Source: Alcanivorax sp.
GTDB taxonomy: Bacteria; Pseudomonadota; Gammaproteobacteria; Pseudomonadales; Alcanivoracaceae
NCBI RefSeq assembly: GCF_017794965.1
Contig: NZ_CP051240.1
Location: 3,534,001 to 3,598,000, forward strand
Direction of reading: 5' to 3'
Length of the DNA stretch: 64,000 bases
Shown here: positions 42,359 through 50,645 of the stretch, piece after piece
Layout of the letters: the number at the start of each line of letters is the position of its first letter
Position numbering within the stretch: the stretch's first letter is position 1
Translations under genes and position numbers: made by a program
Notes under the pieces: generated by a model
Seen by the model: only the letters and a program-made list of their open reading frames with translations
Databases searched by the model: none
What the model was told of the DNA's origin: nothing

Positions 42359-42715
42359 ATGACCATCAATCTTGATGAACTTTCCATCGACGAACTGGAA
42401 AAACTGATCAAGCAGGCAGAATCTGCACTGGAAAAGAAGCGTAAGGCTGAGCTGAAAAATGCCCAGGCAGTGCTGGAAAAGATGGCCAAGGAACTGGGCG
42501 TTGATCCTTCCGAGCTCCTCAAGGGTGCCAATGACAAGAAGGCACCGCGCAAGAAGCGCGCAGGCAAGAAAAAAGCCGGCGTTCGCAAGCCTGCTGCAGT
42601 GAAGTACCGCGATCCCAATAACAGCAGCAACACCTGGACCGGCCGCGGCAAACGCCCCCTGTGGCTCCAGGACGCCCTGAGCAAAGGCGCCAAGCTGGAA
42701 GATTTTGCGGTATAA
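42359..42715 (+). CDS. H-NS-family nucleoid protein
   Basis: A 118-residue histone-like protein. Residues about 8-45 form a coiled-coil dimerisation helix (LDELSIDELEKLIKQAESALEKKRKAELKNAQAVLEKMAKEL). A Lys/Arg-rich linker follows (KKAPRKKRAGKKKAGVRK), then the C-terminal DNA-binding motif YRDPNNSSNTWTGRGKRPLWLQDAL. Such proteins silence AT-rich, often horizontally acquired DNA. The gene is preceded by the tandem heptamer array and followed by a strong terminator. Confidence 0.92.
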   Translation: MTINLDELSIDELEKLIKQAESALEKKRKAELKNAQAVLEKMAKELGVDPSELLKGANDKKAPRKKRAGKKKAGVRKPAAVKYRDPNNSSNTWTGRGKRPLWLQDALSKGAKLEDFAV

Positions 42716-42724
42716 GTAAGAGAC

Positions 42725-42759
42725 GCCGCACGCTTCACGCAACAGGCACCACGCAAAAC
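42725..42759 (+). repeat. Heptad array after the H-NS-like stop (D type)
   Basis: Starts 9 nt after the stop: GCCGCAC, GCTTCAC, GCAACAG, GCACCAC, GCAAAAC. It directly precedes the terminator at 42760 and is inverse to the array at 42943-42977. Confidence 0.75.
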
Positions 42760-42790
42760 AAAAAAGCGAACCCACAGGGTTCGCTTTTTT
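42760..42790 (+). terminator. H-NS-like gene terminator
   Basis: A perfect 14-bp stem AAAAAAGCGAACCC / GGGTTCGCTTTTTT with a three-base loop and a T-run. The A-run on the left lets it work on the minus strand as well. Confidence 0.93.
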
Positions 42791-42855
42791 TATTGGTTCA
42801 TCGCCAATTATCACGCAACAGCGTTCTTGCAAGAGGCCTGGATCAGAAGCCGTCT

Positions 42856-42932
42856 TACCACAAAGGGCACCGAGATCACTGAGGAAATGAAGGTTCTAAC
42901 CTCTGTGTACTCTGAGCCCTCCGTGGTTAATC
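42856..42932. repeat. CACAGAG-type inverted repeat (C element 2)
   Basis: A diverged copy of the element at 3563: CCACAAAGGGCACCGAGATC then ACTGAGG on the left, and CCTCTGTGTACTCTGAGCCC then TCCGTGG on the right. It lies between two inverse heptad arrays (42725 and 42943). Confidence 0.75.
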
Positions 42933-42942
42933 TGCTTTTCGC

Positions 42943-42977
42943 CTTCAGCGTGAAGCATGATGCATGTTGCTTGATGC
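42943..42977 (-). repeat. Heptad array after the gyrB stop (D type)
   Basis: In gyrB sense, starting 5 nt after the stop: GCATCAA, GCAACAT, GCATCAT, GCTTCAC, GCTGAAG. Inverse partner of the array at 42725-42759. Confidence 0.75.
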
Positions 42978-42982
42978 GTTAA

Positions 42983-45400
42983 TTACACATCCAGATTCGA
43001 TACCTGCAGCGCATTGGACTCGATGAACTGTCGGCGCGGGTCCACGTCATCGCCCATCAGGCAGGTGAAGATCTGGTCCGCTGCGATGGCGTCTTCGATG
43101 GTCACCTGCAACATCCGGCGACTTTCCGGATCCATGGTGGTTTCCCACAGCTGTTCAGCATTCATTTCACCCAAGCCTTTGTAGCGCTGGATAGCCGTGC
43201 CACGACGGGCCTGAGCCATCAGCCACTCCAAGGCATCGGAAAAGTGCCGGATGGGGCGCTGTGTCTCTCCACGCTGGATATAGGCATCCGCGGCCAGCAG
43301 ACCTTCCAGGGTTTCCCCCAACGCCTTAATTTTCTGGTAGTCAGGAGACTGTAGAAAATCGATGGTGACCCGGTATTCGCGGGGTACACCGTGAGCAAGC
43401 ACTTGCACACGTGGCAAGAACAACCCGCGTTCCTCATCTTTGGCGGCGGTGATAGTGAAAGTCTGGGTGGCATCGGTGATAGCATCCACACGCTTGCCCA
43501 GAGCTTCACACCAGCTTTCCATTCCCCCCTGATCCTTGAGGCTGTCTTCGCTCAGGGAGGGCATGTAGATCATTTGCTCCAGCACTTCCTCCGGGAAGAC
43601 ACGGGACTGACGATCAACAATTTTCATCACATTGCGGTATTCCGCAATCAGATTGGCCAATGGCTCACCACTGATCGGCGGCGCATCATCACCGGGGTAC
43701 AAGGCTGTCTTATCCAGCGCCAGAGTCGTGAGGTACTCCTCCATGGCCGGATCATCCTTGAGATAGGTTTCCTGTTTGCCTTTCTTCACCTTGTAGAGCG
43801 GCGGCTGGGCAATATACACATAACCACGTTCAATCAGTTCCGGCATCTGACGGAAGAAGAAGGTGAGCAGCAAAGTCCGAATGTGGGAACCATCCACGTC
43901 CGCATCCGTCATGATGATAATGCGGTGGTAACGCAGCTTTTCCACGTCGTATTCGTCACGACCGATACCACAGCCCAGTGCGGTAATCAGGGTGCCCACT
44001 TCCTGGGAGGAGAGCATCTTGTCGAAGCGCGCCTTCTCCACATTCAGGATCTTGCCTTTCAGCGGAAGAATTGCCTGGTTCTTGCGGTCGCGGCCCTGTT
44101 TGGCAGAGCCCCCCGCAGAATCACCCTCCACAATATAGAGTTCGGACTGGGCTGGGTCTTTCTGCTGGCAATCTGCCAACTTGCCGGGCAGGCCAGCAAT
44201 ATCCAGTGCGCCTTTACGGCGGGTCATTTCCCGGGCCTTGCGCGCCGCATCACGGGCACGTGCAGCATCAATGATCTTCTGGGTAATGGCCTTGGCTTCG
44301 TTGGGGTTTTCCAGCAAGTAATCCTGGAACAGTTCGCCCATGGTCTGTTCAACCGCGCCTTTCACCTCGGAAGACACCAGCTTGTCCTTGGTCTGGCTGG
44401 AGAACTTGGGATCCGGCACCTTCACGGAAATCACCGCGGTGAGCCCCTCACGGGCATCATCGCCGGACGGGTTGGCCTTTTCTTTCTTGAGCAGGCCTTC
44501 CTTGTCCATGTAGTTATTCAGGGTACGGGTGAGGGCGCCCCGGAAACCTGCCAGGTGAGTACCACCATCCCGCTGGGGAATGTTATTGGTAAAGCAGAAG
44601 ATGTTTTCCTGGTAGGAGTCGTTCCACTGCATGGCCACTTCCACTGCAATACCGTCTTCTTCACGGTCATATTGGAAGTGAAACACCTGATTCAGCGGCG
44701 TTTTGTTCTCGTTGAGGAAGCTGACAAAGGCGCTCAAGCCACCTTCATACTCGAAGATTTCCTCTTCGCCGCTACGCTCATCCTTCAGGTGAATACGTAC
44801 ACCGGAGTTCAAGAAACTCAGTTCCCGTAGACGCTTGGCGAGAATATCGTAGTGGAACTTGATATTGCTGAATGTCTCGGCAGAGGGGCGGAAGTGGATG
44901 CTGGTACCGCTGGAATCGGTGTTACCCACAACTTCCAGAGGCTTGTCCGGCACACCGTGGCGGTAAACCTGCTCATGGACCTGGCCATTACGGCGAATCG
45001 TCAGCTTCAACTCTTCAGAGAGCGCGTTCACCACAGACACCCCCACACCATGGAGACCACCGGATACCTTATAGGTATTGTCGTCGAACTTACCGCCAGC
45101 GTGGAGAACGGTCAGAATCACCTCAGCGGCGGAAACACCTTCTTCCTCATGGATATCTGTCGGAATCCCACGGCCATTATCCTGAATGGAAACGGACTCA
45201 TCCGGGTGGATAACCACCTTGATCTCGGAACAGAAGCCCGCCAGCGCCTCATCAATGGAGTTATCGACTACCTCAAACACCATGTGGTGCAGGCCGGTAC
45301 CGTCATCCGTGTCACCGATGTACATGCCGGGGCGTTTGCGAACGGCATCCAACCCTTTCAGCACCTTAATGCTGGATGAATCGTAATTTTTCTCCGCCAT
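42983..45400 (-). CDS. gyrB: DNA gyrase subunit B
   Basis: An 805-residue type II topoisomerase ATPase subunit, equal in length to typical gammaproteobacterial GyrB. GHKL ATPase features: VLKGLDAVRKRPGMYIGDT, VDNSIDEALAGFCSEI, DNGRGIPTDIHEEEG, GGLHGVGVSVVNALS. The TOPRIM domain has IVEGDSAGGSAKQGRDRKNQ and IIMTDADVDGSHIRTLLLTFFFR. The C-terminus ends with the conserved DPRRQFIESNALQVSNLDV. It follows recF by only 9 nt, giving the common dnaA-dnaN-recF-gyrB order. Confidence 0.98.
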   Translation of the reverse strand: MAEKNYDSSSIKVLKGLDAVRKRPGMYIGDTDDGTGLHHMVFEVVDNSIDEALAGFCSEIKVVIHPDESVSIQDNGRGIPTDIHEEEGVSAAEVILTVLHAGGKFDDNTYKVSGGLHGVGVSVVNALSEELKLTIRRNGQVHEQVYRHGVPDKPLEVVGNTDSSGTSIHFRPSAETFSNIKFHYDILAKRLRELSFLNSGVRIHLKDERSGEEEIFEYEGGLSAFVSFLNENKTPLNQVFHFQYDREEDGIAVEVAMQWNDSYQENIFCFTNNIPQRDGGTHLAGFRGALTRTLNNYMDKEGLLKKEKANPSGDDAREGLTAVISVKVPDPKFSSQTKDKLVSSEVKGAVEQTMGELFQDYLLENPNEAKAITQKIIDAARARDAARKAREMTRRKGALDIAGLPGKLADCQQKDPAQSELYIVEGDSAGGSAKQGRDRKNQAILPLKGKILNVEKARFDKMLSSQEVGTLITALGCGIGRDEYDVEKLRYHRIIIMTDADVDGSHIRTLLLTFFFRQMPELIERGYVYIAQPPLYKVKKGKQETYLKDDPAMEEYLTTLALDKTALYPGDDAPPISGEPLANLIAEYRNVMKIVDRQSRVFPEEVLEQMIYMPSLSEDSLKDQGGMESWCEALGKRVDAITDATQTFTITAAKDEERGLFLPRVQVLAHGVPREYRVTIDFLQSPDYQKIKALGETLEGLLAADAYIQRGETQRPIRHFSDALEWLMAQARRGTAIQRYKGLGEMNAEQLWETTMDPESRRMLQVTIEDAIAADQIFTCLMGDDVDPRRQFIESNALQVSNLDV

Positions 45401-45409
45401 GCTCTATCC

Positions 45410-46525
45410 TTATTCACTCCCGGTTGGCGTCAGCTGCCGCAAGCGGCCATGTTCCACGTGGAACATTCTGCTTTCCACCGTCTGTAGTGCGTTGTTGTCA
45501 TTCACCACTGCCGCCCAAGCGGGTTCATCCAGGGCGGTAATCAATGTTTGGTGTCCTGTGCCGGCAAGGTAGCCAAGCAATCGGTTCCGATGTTCCTCGT
45601 CCAGCTCTGCGGCCAGATCATCCACAAGCAGGGTACACACCTTGCCCGCGTTACTGATCAGAGGCAGTTGCGCCAACATCAGGCTGTAGGCCATCAACTT
45701 GGCCTGGCCGCGGGAAACCCGATCCCGCGCCACCACGCCGCCAACCATGATCCGGATATCACTCCGGTGAAAACCGGCCTGACTAAATCCTCGACGGCAA
45801 TCATCCTGGCGCAAACGCTGTAAGGCATCCAGCGTGGTTTCATCTTTTTGCAGCCCGGTCTGTAGCTGTATTCGGACCTTCAGCTCCGGGGATAGCACTG
45901 CCATCACCTGGTTCAAACCGTCCTGCAAGGCAGCCAGATATGCTCTGCGTAACCCTTCGATTCTATCAGAACTCTCAGCCAGTTGCTGGTCCCAAAAGCC
46001 CAATTCTCGTGGGTTTATGACCCCTGAGCGCAACAGGGCATTACGTTGCTTTAATGCCGCGGAGGCATGGCGCCAGAGGGGCATGAACTGATGTTCCACG
46101 TGGAACATTCCCCAGTCCATAAAGCGACGCCGAAGGGATGAACTGCCGAAAACAAGGTCAACCGAGGCAGGATGAAGCGCAAGCACTGGGAGGAGGGCAG
46201 CCACTTCACTGAGTGCCTTGGGTGTCTGGCCATCGAGCTTCAGAGCGTCAATGCCTCCAGGTGTACGCCTGACACCCAAACGGTGACGCTGCTCACCCGC
46301 ATCCACCTCGGCGTAGAGCGTGGCCGCATCAGCCCCATCACGCACCAAACGGGAAAGCCGCCCGCCACGGAAGGATCGACCACCACTACCAATAAAGTAC
46401 ACAGCCTCAAGCAGACTGGTCTTCCCGCTCCCATTATCACCCAGGATGACATTCAGGGAAGGGGACAGGGACAGGTCGGCATGACGGTAATTACGAAAAT
46501 CCCCAAGCTGGAGACGAGTCAGCAT
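45410..46525 (-). CDS. recF: DNA replication and repair protein RecF
   Basis: A 371-residue SMC-like ATPase that loads RecA at gaps with RecO and RecR. Walker A is ILGDNGSGKTSLLEAVYFI, the signature motif lies in RVSRGQAKLMAYSLMLAQL and Walker B in CTLLVDDLAAELDEEHR. Two in-frame MFHVEH hexapeptides, internal and near the C-terminus, are encoded by TGTTCCACGTGGAACA, which matches parS. The C-terminal MFHVEHGRLRQL segment looks like an add-on compared with shorter RecF proteins. It is transcribed toward gyrB. Confidence 0.95.
   Translation of the reverse strand: MLTRLQLGDFRNYRHADLSLSPSLNVILGDNGSGKTSLLEAVYFIGSGGRSFRGGRLSRLVRDGADAATLYAEVDAGEQRHRLGVRRTPGGIDALKLDGQTPKALSEVAALLPVLALHPASVDLVFGSSSLRRRFMDWGMFHVEHQFMPLWRHASAALKQRNALLRSGVINPRELGFWDQQLAESSDRIEGLRRAYLAALQDGLNQVMAVLSPELKVRIQLQTGLQKDETTLDALQRLRQDDCRRGFSQAGFHRSDIRIMVGGVVARDRVSRGQAKLMAYSLMLAQLPLISNAGKVCTLLVDDLAAELDEEHRNRLLGYLAGTGHQTLITALDEPAWAAVVNDNNALQTVESRMFHVEHGRLRQLTPTGSE
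45450..45465. promoter_or_regulatory. parS site 1 (inside recF)
   Basis: TGTTCCACGTGGAACA, a perfect 16-base palindrome that matches the ParB-binding parS consensus of Pseudomonas-type chromosomes. It lies near the 3' end of recF. Confidence 0.88.
46092..46107. promoter_or_regulatory. parS site 2 (inside recF)
   Basis: A second exact copy of the 16-base parS palindrome, 642 bp from site 1, about 3.5 kb from oriC. It encodes the internal MFHVEH of RecF. Confidence 0.88.
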
Positions 46526-46565
46526 AAACCCGGGATCCTATGGGCAGCGGTACAGGCAAGTGATT

Positions 46566-46665
46566 TCATCCACAGATTGTATCGCAGGAGCAAAGGCGCT
46601 GCCCGCCTTTAACCACAGGCTAACCACCCACACCCGCACACACCTTACCCACAAAACTATCCACA
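46566..46665. promoter_or_regulatory. Cluster of DnaA-box-like sequences between recF and dnaN
   Basis: Four 9-mers one mismatch from TTATCCACA, all in the same direction within 100 bp: TCATCCACA (46566-46574), TTAACCACA (46609-46617), TTACCCACA (46645-46653), CTATCCACA (46657-46665). The 330-bp gap (46526-46854) also holds the dnaN terminator and a short heptad remnant (CTCGTAGCTCGTAGCC near 46683). The recF promoter must lie here. Confidence 0.6.
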
Positions 46666-46804
46666 GGTGGAAAAGCTAGCTTCTCGTAGCTCGTAGCCAT
46701 TAGAAATGGATCATGAAATTGAGGAAAACAGAGGCAGGCAAAGAGCCCCTCTAAGGATAAGCTCGATTCTGCATGAAGCGTCTCTGCCCCCGCAGAGCAG
46801 CCAC

Positions 46805-46830
46805 AAAAAACCCGGCATATAGCCGGGCCT
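46805..46830 (-). terminator. dnaN terminator
   Basis: On the minus strand CCCGGC-TATAT-GCCGGG followed by TTTTTT. It is 25-50 nt after the dnaN stop and should separate dnaA-dnaN from recF-gyrB transcription. Confidence 0.85.
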
Positions 46831-46854
46831 TTTGCTGGATCTGATGTGGACTGA

Positions 46855-47955
46855 TCAGAGGCGCATGGGCATGACCACGTAGAGGGCCGCCTTGCTTTCC
46901 GGATCAAACACCAGGGCACTGCTGTTGCTGTCGCCCATTTCCAGCTCCGCCTGGGTGCCATTCATGGTGTTAAGCACGTCCAGCAAGTAGCTCACATTGA
47001 AGCCGATTTCCAGGGGTTGGCCGTTGAAGTCCACGGACACCTCTTCTTCCGCTTCTTCCTGTTCCGGGTTGTTGGCCACGATACGCAGGCTGCCTTCCGA
47101 CAACTGCACCCGCACGCCACGGTATTTCTCATTGGAAAGGATAGCCACCCGGGCGAGAGCCTGGCGCAGTGTCTCGCGATCGGCAATCACATGACGCGTG
47201 CCTTCCTTGGGGATCACACGGTCGTATTCCGGGAACTTGCCATCCACCAGCTTGGAGGTGAACGTGATCGCCCCGACCACAATCCGCACATGGTTGCGGC
47301 CGATGGTCAGGCGGGCCTGTTCGCCAGCGTCGCCGAGAATACGGGACAACTCCATGACACCCTTGCGGGGCAGAATCACAGAGGCTTCCTCCACCGGTGC
47401 TTCCAGTTCCGCGTCACACAGCGCGAGACGGTGACCGTCAGTGGCTACCGCACGCAGGCGACCCGGCTTCAGCTCGAACAGCATACCGTTCAGGTAGTAA
47501 CGCACATCCTGCTGAGCCATGGAAAAGGCAGTGCGATCGATCAGGCTGCGCAGCACACCAGGCTGGATATCCAGGGTGGAGCCAGTGGCATCCTCATCCT
47601 GACTGGGAAACTCGGACGCTGGCAGGGTAGACAGGGTAAAACGGCTGCGTCCGGAACGCACCAGCATACGCTCGCCATCGACTTCAAACCGGATCTCCGC
47701 TTCCGCCGGCAGGCTCTTGGCAATGTCGACCAGCTTTCGGGCCGGCACAGTGGTTTCGCCTGGCTGCAGTTCACCTTCCAGTGGCAACCGGGCCACCAGC
47801 TCCAGCTCCAGGTCGGTGCCAGTCATGGAAAGCTGGCCGTCCCCGACTTCCAGCAGGACGTTGGACAGCACCGGCAGGGTTTGCCGCTTTTCCACCACAG
47901 CCGCCACCTGCTGCAAGGGCTTGAGGAGCTGTTCTCTATTGATTGAGAATTTCAT
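46855..47955 (-). CDS. dnaN: DNA polymerase III sliding clamp (beta subunit)
   Basis: A 366-residue clamp protein, the same length as E. coli DnaN. It begins MKFSINREQLLKPLQQVAAVVEKRQTLPVLSNVLLEV, shows VPARKLVDIAKSLP, RSRFTLSTLPASEFPS, DVRYYLNGMLFEL and ATDGHRLALCD, and ends in the hydrophobic-cleft tail ALYVVMPMRL. It follows dnaA by 53 nt in the same operon. Confidence 0.98.
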   Translation of the reverse strand: MKFSINREQLLKPLQQVAAVVEKRQTLPVLSNVLLEVGDGQLSMTGTDLELELVARLPLEGELQPGETTVPARKLVDIAKSLPAEAEIRFEVDGERMLVRSGRSRFTLSTLPASEFPSQDEDATGSTLDIQPGVLRSLIDRTAFSMAQQDVRYYLNGMLFELKPGRLRAVATDGHRLALCDAELEAPVEEASVILPRKGVMELSRILGDAGEQARLTIGRNHVRIVVGAITFTSKLVDGKFPEYDRVIPKEGTRHVIADRETLRQALARVAILSNEKYRGVRVQLSEGSLRIVANNPEQEEAEEEVSVDFNGQPLEIGFNVSYLLDVLNTMNGTQAELEMGDSNSSALVFDPESKAALYVVMPMRL

Positions 47956-48008
47956 CGCGCTTTCCCGTTCTGGTTATCAGGGCTTACCCTTCCATTTTTT
48001 TACCCTGC

Positions 48009-49424
48009 TCAGGACGTCAGTGTCCGCAACAGGTTCTGATAATCTTCTTCGATTTCCGGGTTGGATTCTCGCAGTTCCAACACCTTGCGGCAGGCATGCA
48101 ACACCGTGGTGTGATCCCGGCCACCAAAATTCTCGCCAATCTCAGGAAGCGAATGACTGGTCAATTCCTTGGACAGCGCCATGGCCACCTGTCGGGGCCG
48201 CGCCACCGAGCGGGTCCGACGTGGCGACAGCAGGTCGTTGATCTTGATCTTGTAGTATTCCGCAACAATGCGCTGAATATTGTCGATACTGATCTGCCGA
48301 GCCTGCAGCGCGATCAGATCCTTGAGCGCTTCCTTGATCAGGCCGATATCAATCTGGGCCCCGGTGAAACGCACATGGGCAATAACCCGCCGTAGCGCCC
48401 CCTCCAGTTCCCGTACATTAGACCGGATACGCTGGGCAATAAAGAAGGCTGCATCATTGGGCAGATCGACTTTCGCTTCCTCAGCCTTCTTCTTCAGGAT
48501 CGCTACCCGGGTTTCCAGCTCCGGCGGTTCCATGGGCTGGGACAGCCCCCAGCCAAACCGGCTTTTCAGACGCTCCTCAAGCCCATCCACTTCCTTGGGG
48601 AACTTGTCACAGGTCAGGATGATCTGCTGACCATTCTCAAGCAGCGCATTAAAGGTATGGAAGAACTCTTCCTGCGACTGCTCCTTGCCTGCAAAAAACT
48701 GAATATCATCAATCAACAAGGCGTCCACGCTGCGGTAGAAACGCTTGAACTCATTGATGGTCTTGTTACGCAGGGCAGAAATCATGTCTGCCACAAAGCG
48801 CTCACTGTGCAGGTAGACTACCTTGGCATTGGGGTTACGACGAATCAGCTCGTTACCCACGGCATGCATCAGGTGGGTCTTGCCAAGGCCTACACCGCCG
48901 TAGAGCAACAAGGGGTTATAGCCATGGCTGGCCGGGTTCTCGGCCACTTGCTGGGCCGCTGCGGCCGCCATACGGTTGGACTTGCCCTCAACGAAGGTAG
49001 CAAAGGTAAAACCGGTATTCAGATTACTGCGATGCTTGCGTGCACCGCCGATCTCGCCCTGTGGCACCTGAGGACGGTTGTCGGCAGGTTCCGGGGTACG
49101 TATCGGCCCGGCAGGCGTAACCGCGCTATTATTCGCGGGCTGCGGGGCTGGCACAGGGGGGGGCGCAGGCGCACGGCTGGACCCCACTTCCAGGCGCAGA
49201 TGGGGGAGAGCGCCGGTCTGCATTTCCCCCAGCACTTCGCCAATGCGCTCCAGGTACTTGTCTCGTACCCAGTCCACCACAAAGCGATTGGGGGCAAACA
49301 GGGTCAGCTCTGCGCCATCTGCGGAAGCCGCCACCTGCAGGGGACGAATCCACATATTGTACTGCTGCGACGGCAACTCATCCTCGAGCCGCGTCAGACA
49401 GCGTTGCCAGAGCTCTTCAGACAC
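48009..49424 (-). CDS. dnaA: Chromosomal replication initiator DnaA
   Basis: A 471-residue AAA+ initiator (E. coli 467). Domain I: SEELWQRCLTRLEDELPSQQYNMWIRPLQ. Domain II is a Pro/Ala-rich linker (about 85-130). Domain III has Walker A GGVGLGKTHLMHAVGNEL and Walker B ALLIDDIQF. Domain IV carries the DnaA-box-binding signature GGRDHTTVLHACRKV. The GTG at 49424 gives the standard start VSEELWQ; an in-frame ATG at 49565 would add 47 atypical residues that overlap DnaA boxes. Confidence 0.98.
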   Translation of the reverse strand: MSEELWQRCLTRLEDELPSQQYNMWIRPLQVAASADGAELTLFAPNRFVVDWVRDKYLERIGEVLGEMQTGALPHLRLEVGSSRAPAPPPVPAPQPANNSAVTPAGPIRTPEPADNRPQVPQGEIGGARKHRSNLNTGFTFATFVEGKSNRMAAAAAQQVAENPASHGYNPLLLYGGVGLGKTHLMHAVGNELIRRNPNAKVVYLHSERFVADMISALRNKTINEFKRFYRSVDALLIDDIQFFAGKEQSQEEFFHTFNALLENGQQIILTCDKFPKEVDGLEERLKSRFGWGLSQPMEPPELETRVAILKKKAEEAKVDLPNDAAFFIAQRIRSNVRELEGALRRVIAHVRFTGAQIDIGLIKEALKDLIALQARQISIDNIQRIVAEYYKIKINDLLSPRRTRSVARPRQVAMALSKELTSHSLPEIGENFGGRDHTTVLHACRKVLELRESNPEIEEDYQNLLRTLTS

Positions 49425-49506
49425 AAAACCGCCTTGCTCATAAAGAAATGAAAACGAGGGCAAACCCCTCAATCGAGCCAGCCATTCTACCCTCACAATC
49501 ACACAC

Positions 49507-49805
49507 CTATCCACAGGCTCCAGGGCTTTTTTTTCTTCGATCATGCTGTGGATAACTAGGCCCATAACCCTGTGCAGGGGCGCAGGGACAACCCGGTGGA
49601 AAACTGCGTGGATGAGTTATACCCACATTTAATGACAGCCCGTCCCCGTCTCCCCCCCAGTTCACACACACGGTTCTACGCAAGTTGTTAACCATGCAGG
49701 CCATTGAAAAATATAAGGAAAGCATGCTTATCCACAGAAAACGGCGTCCCTTATAATTACTAATACAATCAATAAATACTTAAATAATTTAATTCTATTA
49801 ACAGT
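49507..49805. other. Candidate chromosomal replication origin (oriC)
   Basis: Between dnaA (start 49424) and rpmH (start 50069). Perfect DnaA boxes: TGTGGATAA at 49547-49555 (inverse) and TTATCCACA at 49728-49736; a one-mismatch CTATCCACA is at 49507-49515. An AT-rich unwinding-type stretch directly follows at 49751-49801 (TTATAATTACTAATACAATC and beyond). This is the usual oriC place in Pseudomonas relatives. Fewer perfect boxes are present than in E. coli. The remainder of 49425-50068 shows no gene. Confidence 0.85.
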
Positions 49806-49996
49806 GACCGTTTCAAAAAGGCTGTGCAGCGGTGAAATTCCTGAAACACCTCCATAACGGACCAGGAACGGAGGCCGCTGCGACAAAATAAGAGAGCCCG
49901 ATTCCCATCATTCCGTTTGCCAGCCCTGCCAACCACAACATGTTGTGATAGCCCAACAACCATGCTGATTTGCTGGGACTGTAGCGCGATTACCCA

Positions 49997-50025
49997 TTGA
50001 CACTGACCGGCCTATTCCATAGACT
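49997..50025 (+). promoter_or_regulatory. rpmH-rnpA promoter
   Basis: TTGACA at 49997-50002 and TAGACT at 50020-50025, 17 bases apart. The start codon of rpmH is 44 nt downstream of the -10 box. Confidence 0.7.
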
Positions 50026-50068
50026 TGCCGCCCTTCTGAAATGCTGTTACTAGCACAGGTAAGCGAAC

Positions 50069-50203
50069 ATGAAACGTACATTCCAGCCCAGCGTACTCAA
50101 GCGCAAGCGCGCCCACGGTTTCCGTGCCCGCATGGCCACCAAGAACGGTCGCAAGGTTCTGGCCGCTCGTCGTGCCAAGGGTCGCAAGCGGTTGGCTGCC
50201 TAA
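50069..50203 (+). CDS. rpmH: 50S ribosomal protein L34
   Basis: A 44-residue highly basic protein: MKRTFQPSVLKRKRAHGFRA, then RMATKNGRKVLAARRAKGRKRLAA. This is the full-length L34 sequence with all family residues. The ATG at 50069 is followed by 43 codons and TAA at 50201-50203. It forms the standard rpmH-rnpA-yidC-mnmE order beside oriC. Confidence 0.98.
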   Translation: MKRTFQPSVLKRKRAHGFRARMATKNGRKVLAARRAKGRKRLAA

Positions 50204-50239
50204 GCCAACCGTTTTTCCGTCCCTCCGGCAGAGGTAACA

Positions 50240-50605
50240 GTGCCCGGCTCTCTGGCCTTTACCCGCCAACACCGACTTCTTACCGGTTCCCAATATCAAA
50301 CCGTCTTTGACCACCCCAAATGGAAGGTGGGCAATGCGGTGTTCCTGCTATTGGCAACACCCAGCGATCAACCCTGCCCACGCCTGGGCCTGGTGATTGG
50401 CCGCAAGCGCGCAAAACGTGCTGTTGACCGGGGTTGTGTCAAGCGACGTGCCCGTGAACAGTTCCGGCTGCGACAGGACGCGCTGGCCGGCCTGGACATC
50501 ATTTTGTTGGTACGCGGACGGGTGGATCACCCGGATCCTGCCCAGGTGACCCTCCAACTTGGTCAACTATTCGACAAGCTGCTTGCTAAGTGTCGGCAAG
50601 CTTGA
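50240..50605 (+). CDS. rnpA: Ribonuclease P protein component
   Basis: A 121-residue basic protein partner of the RNase P RNA. It shows FTRQHRLLTGSQYQTVFD and the family signature RAKRAVDRGCVKRRAREQFRL (RNR-type motif, about 57-77), then LDIILLVRGRV. The GTG start at 50240 has GAGGT upstream. It ends 40 nt before yidC; there is no room for the small yidD gene usually found here. Confidence 0.95.
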   Translation: MPGSLAFTRQHRLLTGSQYQTVFDHPKWKVGNAVFLLLATPSDQPCPRLGLVIGRKRAKRAVDRGCVKRRAREQFRLRQDALAGLDIILLVRGRVDHPDPAQVTLQLGQLFDKLLAKCRQA

Positions 50606-50645
50606 GAAACTGCGGCCCGTTTTTCACGCCACTGACAAGCCATTT

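Noticed and set aside
43391..44830. A 479-residue plus-strand frame within gyrB
   Set aside because: Antisense of gyrB, with no start signal or domain.
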